Source of the DNA: Pararoseomonas baculiformis
GTDB lineage: Bacteria > Pseudomonadota > Alphaproteobacteria > Acetobacterales > Acetobacteraceae
DNA: 64,000 nt
Assembly (NCBI RefSeq): GCF_017813395.1
Contig: NZ_JAGIZB010000001.1
Coordinates: 394,341-458,340, forward strand
Direction of reading: 5' to 3'
This document shows, in pieces, positions 1-8,251 of this stretch; position 1 is the stretch's first letter, and each line of letters begins with the position of its first letter. The notes below the pieces were generated by a model, which did not search any database, was not told where the DNA came from, and worked only from the letters and a program-made list of their open reading frames with translations. A program made the position numbers and the translations under genes.

Positions 1-148
1 CCGCCGCATGCTCCACCCGGCCGGGCGCGGGGAAGTGCTGGGGCAGTTCCACCTGATGCGCCGCGCGCGGATGCAGTGCCGCATCGAACAGGATGGCCCG
101 GGTCGAGGTCGTGCCCTGGTCGAGCGCCAGCAACCCATCCGCACCCAT
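1..148 (-). CDS. glpK: Glycerol kinase, N-terminal part (cut by window edge)
   Basis: Reading the reverse strand from the ATG at 148 gives an open frame to the window edge (49 codons) starting [20 protein letters not shown]. The DQGTTSTR segment is the phosphate-binding motif of FGGY-family glycerol kinases, and the following helix and PGRVEH-type segment fit the same family. The enzyme phosphorylates glycerol to sn-glycerol 3-phosphate in the cytoplasm. Only the first tenth of a roughly 500-residue protein is present, so other FGGY kinases cannot be fully excluded, though DQGTTS is the typical glycerol kinase form. It is divergent from the GST gene with only 40 bp between the start codons. 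Confidence 0.85.
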   Translation of the reverse strand, partial: MGADGLLALDQGTTSTRAILFDAALHPRAAHQVELPQHFPAPGRVEHAA

Positions 149-188
149 GCGCTTCCCCCCGCGTGATTCCGGGCGCAGCATAGGTGCC

Positions 189-887
189 ATGGCCGTGATC
201 CTCCATGACCTCTGCGGCGCCGATCCGAGCCGCCGCTTCTCCCCCTATTGCTGGCGGGTGCGCATGGCGCTCGCCCATAAGGGCATCCCGCACGAGACGC
301 GCCCCTGGCGCTTCACCGAGAAGGACGCCATCGCCGATGCGGGCACGGACAAGGTGCCCGTGCTGCGCCACGGGGATCAGATGGTGCATGAGAGCTGGAG
401 GATCCTCGAATATCTTGAGGACCACTGGCCCGGCGCACCCAGCCTGTTCGGCGGCGAAGGCGGGCGCGCCCTGGCCCGCTTCGTGAACACCTGGTCCGAC
501 GCGGTGATGATGCCGGGCCTGGTACGCCTGATCGTCTCCGACATCCCGGCCCATCTGGCGCCCGCGGATGCGGAGTATTTCATCCGCACGCGGGAGGCCC
601 GCTTCGGCAAGCCGCTTTCCGAACTGACCGCGGACCGGGACCGCGCCGTGGAGGCCTTCCGGCGCGACCTTCACCCGCTGCGCATGGTGCTGCGCGAGCG
701 GCCCTGGCTCTCCGGCCTCACGGCAGGCGCGGCGGACTACATCGTCTTCGGGCCGCTGCAATGGGCGCGCTGCGTCTCCGCCTTTCCCGTGCTGACGCCG
801 GATGACCCCATTCATGCGTGGCGTGGCCGGCTGCTGGACGCCTTTGGCGGTCTGGCCCGCTCCGCACCGGCCGAGGACCAGACCTAA
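189..887 (+). CDS. Glutathione S-transferase family protein, beta-etherase (LigE)-like
   Basis: A 232-residue protein with an N-terminal thioredoxin-like GST domain. It has SPYCWR at residues 18-23 (active-site region), the cis-proline in KVPVL at P57 and the glutathione-binding E68-S69 of VHES, followed by an all-helical C-terminal half. The form [16 protein letters not shown] resembles the LigE/beta-etherase branch, from memory of that family. The ATG at 189 is chosen over the in-frame 93 start because 93-188 overlaps the divergent glpK start and adds a low-complexity tail with no family match. Substrate cannot be told. The next gene begins 5 bp downstream, so co-transcription is likely. 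Confidence 0.85.
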   Translation: MAVILHDLCGADPSRRFSPYCWRVRMALAHKGIPHETRPWRFTEKDAIADAGTDKVPVLRHGDQMVHESWRILEYLEDHWPGAPSLFGGEGGRALARFVNTWSDAVMMPGLVRLIVSDIPAHLAPADAEYFIRTREARFGKPLSELTADRDRAVEAFRRDLHPLRMVLRERPWLSGLTAGAADYIVFGPLQWARCVSAFPVLTPDDPIHAWRGRLLDAFGGLARSAPAEDQT

Positions 888-892
888 CCCCA

Positions 893-1822
893 ATGGGCCC
901 CTGGCTGGACGCCTTCCTGCCCGCCTTCGGGATGATCGCGCTCGGCGCCTTCCTGAAGCGGCGGCTGCTGCGGGAGGATGCGGTCTGGGCGGGGATCGAG
1001 AAGCTGGTCTTCTGGGTCCTGCTGCCCTGTCTGCTCGCCTCCTCGATCAGCGCGGTGGATCTCGGCAGCCTGCCCGTGGGCGGGATGGCGGCGGCCCTCT
1101 GGATCACCCTGCTCATCGGCACCGGGGCCTCGCTGCTGCTGGCCCGGGGGTTCGGCCAGGCGCACCCGGCCGCCACCTCCGTGCTGCAGGCCGGGATTCG
1201 CTTCAACAACCTGCTGGGCTTCGCCATCGCAGGGGCGGTGTTCGGCATGGCGGGGAACGGGCTGGCGGCGGTGGCCACCGGGCTGATCGTTCCCTGCGTG
1301 CAGGTCATCATCACCTTCGTCTTCGCCATGGGCGGTGGGCGGGCACGGCCCAGGCCCCTGGCCATGCTGCGCCAGATGGCGCTGAACCCGCTCATCATCG
1401 GCTGCGCCGCGGGCTTCGCCATCTCGGCCCTGGGTGGGCTGCCCCCGGGGGTGGCGCCGCTGGCCCGCATCCTCGGCCAGGCATCGGTCGCGCTGGGCCT
1501 GCTGGCGGTGGGGGCCGCCCTGGGCGCGGAATCCGTTCGGGACAGGATCACGCTGCAGGGCGCCACCGCCGCCTGGAAGCTGCTGGCCATGCCGGCACTG
1601 ACCCTCGCCTTCTGCACCCTGTTCGGGCTGGACGCGCTGCCCACGGCGATCGCCACCCTCTTCATGGCGCTGCCCACCGCCTCCACCGCCTATGTGATGG
1701 CGCGGATGATGGGCGGCGACGCGCCCATCATGGCGGCCATGACCACGCTCCAGCATCTGCTGGCCGTGGCCACCCTGCCGGTCTGGCTGCTCATCCTGCG
1801 GGCCATCCTGCCCCTGCCCTGA
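893..1822 (+). CDS. AEC family (auxin efflux carrier-type) transporter
   Basis: A 309-residue, very hydrophobic protein with about ten predicted membrane segments in two repeats. The N-terminal half has LPCLLASSIS and NNLLGFAIAGAVFG, and the C-terminal half has LPTASTAYVMARMMGG, the conserved end of the AEC family (TASxxYVxA). AEC carriers move organic anions such as malate, malonate or auxin. The ATG at 893 lies just after the GST stop and matches the family start; the longer frame from 818 overlaps GST. Substrate is unknown. Its neighbours, GST upstream and a Bug receptor downstream, give little guidance beyond organic acid handling. Confidence 0.88.
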   Translation: MGPWLDAFLPAFGMIALGAFLKRRLLREDAVWAGIEKLVFWVLLPCLLASSISAVDLGSLPVGGMAAALWITLLIGTGASLLLARGFGQAHPAATSVLQAGIRFNNLLGFAIAGAVFGMAGNGLAAVATGLIVPCVQVIITFVFAMGGGRARPRPLAMLRQMALNPLIIGCAAGFAISALGGLPPGVAPLARILGQASVALGLLAVGAALGAESVRDRITLQGATAAWKLLAMPALTLAFCTLFGLDALPTAIATLFMALPTASTAYVMARMMGGDAPIMAAMTTLQHLLAVATLPVWLLILRAILPLP

Positions 1823-1935
1823 TGCCGGGCCGGGAGGCCGCCATGGCCAGGGCGCGAAACGCCGCCTTGCCCGTGATTGGCGCGGCGGGGTCCCTGCCCC
1901 ATGATGGGGGACCGATCCATTGGGGAAATCACCGA

Positions 1936-2916
1936 ATGCTGACGCGACGCGGCCTCGCGCGCGGGGCCCTAGGCCTTGGCGCCGCCTCCTTCACCCCCTC
2001 CCTGGCGGGTGCGCAGGGCAATTGGCCGGAGCGTCCGCTGCGCCTGGTGATCGGCTATCCGCCGGGCGGCGCCTCGGACCTTTTCGGGCGGATGATCGCG
2101 GGGCAGGTCGGCCCGCGGCTCGGGCAGAATGTGGTGGTGGAAAACCGCCCCGGCGGCGGCGCCGTGGTGGCAAGCGAAGCCGTCGCCCGCGCGCCCGCCG
2201 ATGGCTACACGCTGCTTCATGTCGACAACGGCATCCTCGTCTACAACCCCGCCCTCTATGCGCGCCTGCCCTATGACCCGGACAAGGACCTGGCCGGGGT
2301 GGGCTTCATCGGCCGTTTCCCGCTCTTCCTTGTGGTGCGGGCGGACAGCCCGATCACCGACCTGGCCGGCTATATCGCCGCCTCCAGGACGCGGGCGCCG
2401 ACCTATGGCTCGCCCGCCGTCGCCTCCCCGCACCACCTGGCCATGGAGATGTTCAAGCGCCGCGCGGGATTCGACGCGACGCATGTGCCCTATCGCGGCG
2501 GCCCGGCAGCCATGCAGGACCTGCTGGCCGGCACGGTGGACAGCGTGATGATCGATTGCGCCACCGGCACCGCCTTCATCCGGGACGGAAAGGTGCGCGC
2601 CCTCTGCGTGCTGAGCGAGGCACGCTCCCCCACCAGCCCGGATGTGCCGACGACGCGGGAGCTCGGCCATGCCAATGCCATCGCCTATGGCTGGCAGGGC
2701 GTATCCGTGCCCGCCGGCACGCCGGCACCGGTGATCGCGCGGCTTTCGGCGGAGCTGGCGCGCGCCATTGCGTCCGACGAAATCCAGGCGCGCTTCACCA
2801 CGCTGGGGATCGAGCGGGCCAACTACTCCCCGGCCGAGTTCGCCGCCTTCGTGCAGCGGGAGAATACGGAATGGCGCCCGCTGATCCGGGAACTGGGCAT
2901 CCGGCTGGACAGCTGA
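1936..2916 (+). CDS. Bug family tripartite tricarboxylate transporter receptor (periplasmic)
   Basis: A 326-residue solute-binding protein. Residues 1-28 are a signal peptide with RR near the start (MLTRRGLARG...), ending AGAQG, so Tat or Sec export is possible. The mature part begins WPERPLRLVIGYPPGGASD, the standard Bug opening, and has VVVENRPGGG, PADGYTLL and VPYRGG. Bug proteins bind carboxylates or other small anions and feed TctAB-type permeases. No TctA or TctB is in the window, so this is an orphan receptor here. The ATG at 1936 is required for the signal peptide; upstream in-frame codons run back through the AEC gene. Confidence 0.92.
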   Translation: MLTRRGLARGALGLGAASFTPSLAGAQGNWPERPLRLVIGYPPGGASDLFGRMIAGQVGPRLGQNVVVENRPGGGAVVASEAVARAPADGYTLLHVDNGILVYNPALYARLPYDPDKDLAGVGFIGRFPLFLVVRADSPITDLAGYIAASRTRAPTYGSPAVASPHHLAMEMFKRRAGFDATHVPYRGGPAAMQDLLAGTVDSVMIDCATGTAFIRDGKVRALCVLSEARSPTSPDVPTTRELGHANAIAYGWQGVSVPAGTPAPVIARLSAELARAIASDEIQARFTTLGIERANYSPAEFAAFVQRENTEWRPLIRELGIRLDS

Positions 2917-2944
2917 ACGAAACACCTGTGCGGAGCGTGATCCG

Positions 2945-2961
2945 CCGGGGCCGCGCCCCGG
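2945..2961 (+). terminator. GC-rich hairpin after Bug gene
   Basis: A perfect 7-bp inverted repeat, CCGGGGC-CGC-GCCCCGG, starts 28 bp after the Bug stop codon. No T-run follows, so it is a weak intrinsic terminator candidate or an mRNA end-stabilising hairpin. Confidence 0.4.
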
Positions 2962-3054
2962 GGTGGCCACGCGCCGGGCAGCCCGTTAGGTAGCGTATCG
3001 GCCCGCCCCGCCCCCGTTGCGTGGCGGCTCAACCACCTTGGGAACCAGACGCCC

Positions 3055-4095
3055 TTGCTCAGTCGCTTCCGTTCCGTGGCGCGCGGCCTGCGACGCACCT
3101 CGCCCTTTCACATCCTGGGCAAGCTGCAATCGCTCGAGCTCGCCTCCCGCGCCGCCGAGCGCAACGCGGAGCTGGCGGGCTGGAACACGAAGGTGATGGG
3201 CTCCGCCCTCGCCAGCCGCCTCTACGAGGCCGGGCTGGCCGGCCACCTGGCTCCCCTGCCCCCCGAGCCTGTGGAAACCGGCTTCGGCGGCCGGCTCTGC
3301 CGGCAGGAGGATATCGAGAGCCACTGGCTCCGCCACTGGTGCGGGCAGATCGGCTTTATCCCCATGTACCACCGCAAGGTCTGGGAGGATTGCTACGCGC
3401 TGCAGGCGTTGCATGAGCGCGGCATGATGGCCCCGGGGCGCCGGGGCCTGGGCTTCGCGGTGGGCGCGGAATGGCTGCCGAGCTTCCTGGCCGCGCGGGG
3501 CGCCGAAATCCTGGCGACCGATATCGATGCCAACGACCTGCGCGCCCGGAACTGGATCGAGACCGACCAGCATGGCGGCCGGGTGGAAACCATCTTCAAG
3601 CCTGGGCTGATCGACCTCGACACCTTCAACGAGCGCGTCTCCATGCGCGCCGTGGACATGAACACCATCCCCGAGGACCTGCACGGGGGCTTCGACTTCC
3701 TCTGGTCCATCTGCTCGCTGGAGCATTGCGGCTCCATCCGGCAGGGCCTCGACTTCGTGGTGGAATCCATGAAGTGCCTGCGCCCCGGCGGGGTGGCGGT
3801 GCACACCACCGAGTTCAACATGAGCCCGACCGGCCCCACCCTTGAGGAAGGCGTCACCGTCCTCTTCCAGCGCCACCATATCGAGGAACTGGGCACGCGC
3901 CTGGCCCAGGCAGGGCACCGCATGCTGCCGATGGACTACGACACCGGCACGGGCATCCTGGACCAGTTCGTGGACCTGCCGCCCTATCCGGGCAATGATT
4001 CACCCCTGGCCATTCCGGAAGCGCCGCATCTGCGGCTTTCGATCCAGGGGCTGGTCTCCACCTCGATCGGCTTCATCATCGAGAAGGGCCGCTGA
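3055..4095 (+). CDS. SAM-dependent methyltransferase-like protein
   Basis: A 346-residue soluble protein. The middle part resembles a class I methyltransferase: GRRGLGFAVGAEWLPSFLAARGAEILATDID (about 125-155) fits the SAM-binding GxGxE/Q loop and the acidic end of beta 2, and FDFLWSICSLEHC followed by LRPGGVAVHTTEF fits the later strands. The last third is less conserved. Homologues often sit in polysaccharide or glycosylation loci, but nothing nearby supports that here. The start is a TTG, as no ATG precedes residue 44 (KVMGSA); the true start could be elsewhere. Substrate unknown. Confidence 0.7.
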   Translation: MLSRFRSVARGLRRTSPFHILGKLQSLELASRAAERNAELAGWNTKVMGSALASRLYEAGLAGHLAPLPPEPVETGFGGRLCRQEDIESHWLRHWCGQIGFIPMYHRKVWEDCYALQALHERGMMAPGRRGLGFAVGAEWLPSFLAARGAEILATDIDANDLRARNWIETDQHGGRVETIFKPGLIDLDTFNERVSMRAVDMNTIPEDLHGGFDFLWSICSLEHCGSIRQGLDFVVESMKCLRPGGVAVHTTEFNMSPTGPTLEEGVTVLFQRHHIEELGTRLAQAGHRMLPMDYDTGTGILDQFVDLPPYPGNDSPLAIPEAPHLRLSIQGLVSTSIGFIIEKGR

Positions 4096-4380
4096 CCCGG
4101 CGGTCCCGGCGGTTCCAGGAGTGGACTTGAGGCTTTTGGAATCCCGTCGGGCTGGCACGGATACGGTGGAACAGAGGTTCCCTGATTCCCGATCCTGCCC
4201 TGCAGGTGCCTCCGTTCATGGATCGGGGGCACAGAGCCAGCCGAACCGCTCCAACACGCAGAGACATAATGGGTCGAAGGCACCGCCTTCGAGGGTCCCG
4301 GAGAGAGGAAGACCGCACGCCGGGCCGGGAAGCCGGTGGACAGCCCGGCACTGGTCATTTCGGTCAAGGCCAGCGCAAAT
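4096..4380. other. Non-coding stretch at the left edge of an atypical islet
   Basis: This 285-bp stretch has no credible gene. It holds two short perfect inverted repeats: GGAAC-AGAG-GTTCC at 4168-4181 and CGAAGGC-ACC-GCCTTCG at 4275-4291. The second could form an RNA hairpin about 90 bp past the end of the leftward lipoprotein gene. Base composition drops here compared with the neighbouring genes. No att-like direct repeat was found by eye. Confidence 0.5.
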
Positions 4381-5136
4381 CTACATAGGCGGCATCTCAG
4401 GCGGTGGTGCCGGCGGGATCGGCATGACGCCTGTGCGAAGATACTCGTCCATGCAGGCTTCCTCTGAACGGCTGCCAGCGATCGTCGCAATGGCGCCTAT
4501 GAGCCCGAGCATTGCGGCGCCTCCGCCGGGGTTCTGCGAACTGCAGATCGCCACAGCCCGGCGATCCCGGACTTCCCTGGTAGCCAAGTCCACGATGGCC
4601 TTCGTCCGCGCAGGATCGGCCCGCGTTGAGCGAGCGATAGCGGCGTCCACGTCGGGCGAGCCGCTGAGTGCGAGCTGAACGAAGGGTCTGAGCTCTGGCG
4701 GGGCGATCGAGTGTTCGGCAAGAACTTGCGGGCTACTCACTCGGGTCAGATCAACCGCTGGAGGGCGACAGGACACGCAGGGAAACGGTTGCAGCATGTA
4801 CGGGATATCGACGGTGAGCTCGCTTCCCCGCCGGCCCTGCCAAGGGAAGAAGGCCTGATTGAAGCGGCTATTGTTCTTGGTATCACGGAAGCAGAGCGGC
4901 TGCGGGCGTCCGTTGTGCTGGAACAGCACCGGGCTAGTGGAGCAGAATTCTTCCTGTCCATCCGCTCGAGACGGAACAAGAACTTGCTGCGGCCGCACCC
5001 GGACGCTTGCGGTCCAGTTGATGCGCCCTTCCGGGGCACTTGTGATTACAGCTATTTCGTTCCGAGTGGACTGTTCGATATTGGCCGTCGCGCATGCTGC
5101 AAGGCTTAACAGAGTGAGAAGAACGGCGTAGCGCAC
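4381..5136 (-). CDS. Putative lipoprotein of unknown function
   Basis: A 251-residue protein with a clear lipoprotein signal: MRYAVLLTLLSLAAC, lipobox LAAC with C15 as the lipidated cysteine. The start is a GTG at 5136 preceded by GGGAGG seven bases upstream. The mature protein has a mixed body with cysteines in PFPCVSCRPP, a hydrophobic helix near LGLIGAIATIAG and a proline-rich tail (PIPPAPPPEMPPM). I do not recognise a family. Codon use has many more A/T third positions than neighbouring genes, which suggests recent acquisition or weak selection. It is transcribed away from the small gene at 5220. Confidence 0.7.
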   Translation of the reverse strand: MRYAVLLTLLSLAACATANIEQSTRNEIAVITSAPEGRINWTASVRVRPQQVLVPSRADGQEEFCSTSPVLFQHNGRPQPLCFRDTKNNSRFNQAFFPWQGRRGSELTVDIPYMLQPFPCVSCRPPAVDLTRVSSPQVLAEHSIAPPELRPFVQLALSGSPDVDAAIARSTRADPARTKAIVDLATREVRDRRAVAICSSQNPGGGAAMLGLIGAIATIAGSRSEEACMDEYLRTGVMPIPPAPPPEMPPM

Positions 5137-5219
5137 GGCGGAGCCTCCCTAGGAAGCGTTCATCCTGGAATCCTCCGACGCACAGGGCAAACCTGCGGAC
5201 AGCACAGGAGGGAGGGCGG

Positions 5220-5727
5220 ATGGCGATTGTGAGCCAAGTGACCGAAGCCGTCTTCCGGTCCCGCTTCGAGAGTCAGATGACCGCTGGGGCCCATGCTGCC
5301 GCTGCCTTGATGACCAAATTGGCTGAGGCGGTGGAGGTCCGAGGAGCGGGTCGGCTCCCAAACCAAAACCGCCGGCGCGTGGGTGAGGCAGAACGACCGC
5401 GATACTCAGGCGGCGGAGAAGGCGCGCCTTCGGGGTGCAGGGCGCGCAGTTGCTTGGCGCATTGGGCACGGGCAGCGCATAGCGGGCGCGGTGCTCACGG
5501 TGGGCACGCTGATTGCGCAGTTCGTCGGTAGCATGTCTTCGGCGGATGCGTTCACCAAGGCCATTGAGGACCAATCAACCGCCTATGACGCGATAGAGGC
5601 GGCATGGAAGCGGCGCCGCCCCGGGATCGACGAGGAGGCCGCCAAGGTCGTCCAAGTGGCCGACTACTATGCCTCCCTCACCGCCGAGCAGCGCCGGGGC
5701 GCGGAATTGGTACTCCGGCGGCAGTAG
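5220..5727 (+). pseudogene. Small unknown protein, probably frameshifted near 5335
   Basis: A strong Shine-Dalgarno (AGGAGGGAG, 5206-5214) precedes the ATG at 5220, which opens a frame reading MAIVSQVTEAVFRSRFESQM then TAGAHAAAALMTKLAEAVE. Soon afterwards that frame turns into arginine/glycine-rich text. From about 5340 the +1 frame gives sensible protein (EERVGSQTKTAGAW, then from the GTG at 5383 RQNDRDTQAAEKARL), a hydrophobic segment AGAVLTVGTLIAQFVG and a charged helical C-terminus ending at 5727. One protein of about 168 residues with a single frameshift explains both parts. Alternatives are a separate gene from GTG 5383 (114 residues), a sequencing error, or programmed shifting. No family recognised. 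Confidence 0.5.
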
Positions 5728-5744
5728 GCGCAGCTTGAGGCGAC

Positions 5745-5771
5745 GGGGGAGGAGGAGTTCCCTCCTCCCCC
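5745..5771. terminator. Bidirectional hairpin between the small gene and maeB
   Basis: A perfect 11-bp GC-rich inverted repeat, GGGGGAGGAGG-AGTTC-CCTCCTCCCCC, lies between two convergent genes (stops at 5727 and 5785). It has no T-run but its position suits a shared terminator. Confidence 0.6.
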
Positions 5772-5784
5772 TGTGCCGAAAGCG

Positions 5785-8103
5785 CTACTTCACCAAAGAG
5801 TCATGGGCCGCGAGGCAGGCCATATCCAGGATGTTGTTCACCCCGGCCGCGATCGAGAGGATCTGCGCCGGCTTGGAAAGCCCCATGAGCAGCGGCCCGA
5901 TGGCGGGGGCGCTGGTCAGGCGGGGGATGGCCTTGGACAGTATATGGGCCGCGTGCAGCCCCGGCATGACAAGCACATTGGCCGGGCCGGTGAGGCGGCA
6001 GAACGGGTAGAGGCTTTGCAGGCTGGGGTCGAGCGCGACATCGGCCGCCATCTCGCCCTCATACTCGAAGCCCACATCACCGCGCGCATCCAGCAGCTCC
6101 ACCGCGTCCCGCACCGTCTTGGGGATCACGCTGCCGCGCGGGTCCCCGAAACTGGAGAAGGAGAGGAAGGCCACGCGCGGCTCCAGGCCGAGGCGGCGGG
6201 CCTGGGCGGCGGATTGCACCGCGATTTCGGCCAGGGTCTCGGGATCCGGGCGCTCATGGATGGCGGTATCGGCCAGCAGCACCGTGCCCACGCGGCGGGT
6301 CAGCAGCATCGTCAGCCCGAAGAGCACGCCCTTGCCGCCATCCGATGCCGGGGCCGGGTCGATGGCCAGGCTGATCTGCTTCAGGCTGGCCGCGTAGGAG
6401 CGGGTGGTGCCGGTGATCATCGCATCCGCATCGCCCATCGCCACCATGCAGGCGGCGAAGATGTTGCGGTCCAGGTTCACCGCGCGCTGCGCATCGCGGA
6501 ACAGGAAGCCCTCGCGCTGCTTCCGGGCATAGAGGTATTCCGCATAGCGCCGGTTGCTGTCGGACCGCGCGGCGTTGTGGAGCTCGATGCCATCCGGCAG
6601 CGGCACGCCGAGCGCGGCCACCGTCGCCGTGATCCGGTCCTCGCGACCGACCAGGATGGGCGTGCCATAGCCGGCGTTGCGGAAGGCGATCGCGGCGCGG
6701 ATCGTCTTCTCCTCCTCGCCCTCGGCGAAGACGACGCGGCGCGGGTTCTGGCGCACGCGCTCGGTGATCGCCTCCAGCGCGCCGCCGGCCGCGTCCAGCT
6801 TCTGCGCGAGCGACCGGGCATATTGCTGCAGGTCGGTCATCGGCTTGCGGGCGACGCCGCTTTCCATCGCCGCCTTCGCCACGGCGGGAGACACGCGGGA
6901 GATCAGCCGCGGGTCGAAGGCATGGGGGATGATGTATTCGGGGCCGAAGCGCAGCCCGGCGCCACCGCCGGCCCCCGCCACCTCCTCCGGCACGTCCTCC
7001 CGCGCCAGCATCGCCAGCGCCTCGGCGGCCGCGATCTTCATCGCCTCGTTGATGGTGGTGGCGCGCACATCCAGCGCCCCGCGGAAGATGAAGGGAAAGC
7101 CGAGGACGTTGTTCACCTGGTTCGGGTAGTCGGAGCGCCCGGTGGCCACGATGCAGTCCGGGCGCGCGGCCTTCGCCTCGTCCGGGGTGATCTCCGGGTC
7201 CGGGTTGGCCATGGCGAAGATGATGGGCTGGTCCGCCATCGCCTTCACCATCTCCTGCGTCACCGCGCCTTTCTTCGAAAGGCCGAAGAAGGCGTCCGCA
7301 CCGCGCAGCGCCTCGGTCAGGGTGCGGACCTCGGTCTCCGCGGCATGGGCGGATTTCCACTGGTTCATGCCCTCCACCCGGCCGCGGTAGAGCACGCCCT
7401 TGGTGTCGCACATGATGATGTTCTGCGGCCGCATCCCCATGGCGCGCAGCAGCTCGGCGCAGGCGATGGCGGCCGAGCCCGCGCCGTTGATGACAAGCTT
7501 CGTGGTCTTCAGGTCGCGGCCTGTGAGATGGCAGGCATTGATGAGCCCCGCCGCGGCGACGATCGCCGTGCCGTGCTGGTCGTCATGGAAGACCGGGATG
7601 TCCATGATCTCGCGCAGGCGCTGCTCGATCACGAAGCATTCTGGGGCCTTGATGTCCTCCAGGTTGATGCCGCCGAAGGAGGGGCCGAGAAAGCGGACGC
7701 AGTTCACGAACTCGTCCACGTCATAGGCATCGACGCAGAGGTCGATGGAATCCACGTCGGCGAAGCGCTTGAACAGCGCCGCCTTCCCCTCCATCACCGG
7801 CTTGCCGGCCACCGCGCCGAGATCGCCGAGGCCGAGCACCGCCGTGCCGTTGGAGATCACGGCCACCATGTTGCCCTTGGCCGTGTAGTCATAGGCGAGC
7901 GACGGGTCCCGGTGGATTTCCAGGCAGGGCTCGGCCACGCCTGGCGAGTAGGCGAGGGACAGGTCGCGCGCCGTGGCGAGCGGCTTGGTGAGGCGTATCT
8001 CCAGCTTGCCGGGCTTGCCCTCGGCGTGGAGCGCCAGCGCTTCCTCACGGGTGATGCGGGCGGTGCGGGAATCCCCGGATCCGGTGCGGCGCGCGTCGTC
8101 CAT
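5785..8103 (-). CDS. maeB: NADP-dependent malic enzyme with C-terminal phosphotransacetylase-like domain
   Basis: A 772-residue fusion typical of MaeB/Tme. Residues about 15-400 form the malic enzyme: [38 protein letters not shown] and a nucleotide-binding GAGSAAIAC. Residues about 430-772 form the phosphate acetyltransferase-like domain ([31 protein letters not shown]), which in this family is regulatory rather than a transacetylase. It converts malate to pyruvate and CO2 with NADP. The ATG at 8103, with GGGAGA upstream, is preferred to the in-frame 8202 start. In rhizobia tme lies beside mutS-glnD (from memory); here one binding-protein gene separates them. Confidence 0.95.
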   Translation of the reverse strand: MDDARRTGSGDSRTARITREEALALHAEGKPGKLEIRLTKPLATARDLSLAYSPGVAEPCLEIHRDPSLAYDYTAKGNMVAVISNGTAVLGLGDLGAVAGKPVMEGKAALFKRFADVDSIDLCVDAYDVDEFVNCVRFLGPSFGGINLEDIKAPECFVIEQRLREIMDIPVFHDDQHGTAIVAAAGLINACHLTGRDLKTTKLVINGAGSAAIACAELLRAMGMRPQNIIMCDTKGVLYRGRVEGMNQWKSAHAAETEVRTLTEALRGADAFFGLSKKGAVTQEMVKAMADQPIIFAMANPDPEITPDEAKAARPDCIVATGRSDYPNQVNNVLGFPFIFRGALDVRATTINEAMKIAAAEALAMLAREDVPEEVAGAGGGAGLRFGPEYIIPHAFDPRLISRVSPAVAKAAMESGVARKPMTDLQQYARSLAQKLDAAGGALEAITERVRQNPRRVVFAEGEEEKTIRAAIAFRNAGYGTPILVGREDRITATVAALGVPLPDGIELHNAARSDSNRRYAEYLYARKQREGFLFRDAQRAVNLDRNIFAACMVAMGDADAMITGTTRSYAASLKQISLAIDPAPASDGGKGVLFGLTMLLTRRVGTVLLADTAIHERPDPETLAEIAVQSAAQARRLGLEPRVAFLSFSSFGDPRGSVIPKTVRDAVELLDARGDVGFEYEGEMAADVALDPSLQSLYPFCRLTGPANVLVMPGLHAAHILSKAIPRLTSAPAIGPLLMGLSKPAQILSIAAGVNNILDMACLAAHDSLVK

Positions 8104-8251
8104 CGTCAATCTCCCGCTGTCCAACTCATTCCTGGGCGCCAGGACCGCCGCATTTAGCGTGCCGTTGTCCGCACGGGAATGAACCCGGCGAGATTTTTGC
8201 ATGCTGCACTGCGGAAGCTGCGCTGCGGGACGAAGCCGCCCCGCCGCTTCC

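Noticed and set aside
884..1756. Long antisense open frame across the AEC gene
   Set aside because: The AEC protein is clear on the other strand; in DNA this GC-rich, antisense frames stay open by composition, and this one reads as Gln/His/Gly-rich text.
4168..4291. Possible small RNA or att site in the 4.1-4.4 kb gap
   Set aside because: Only two short inverted repeats; no promoter, no direct repeats matching at the other edge of the islet, no integrase.
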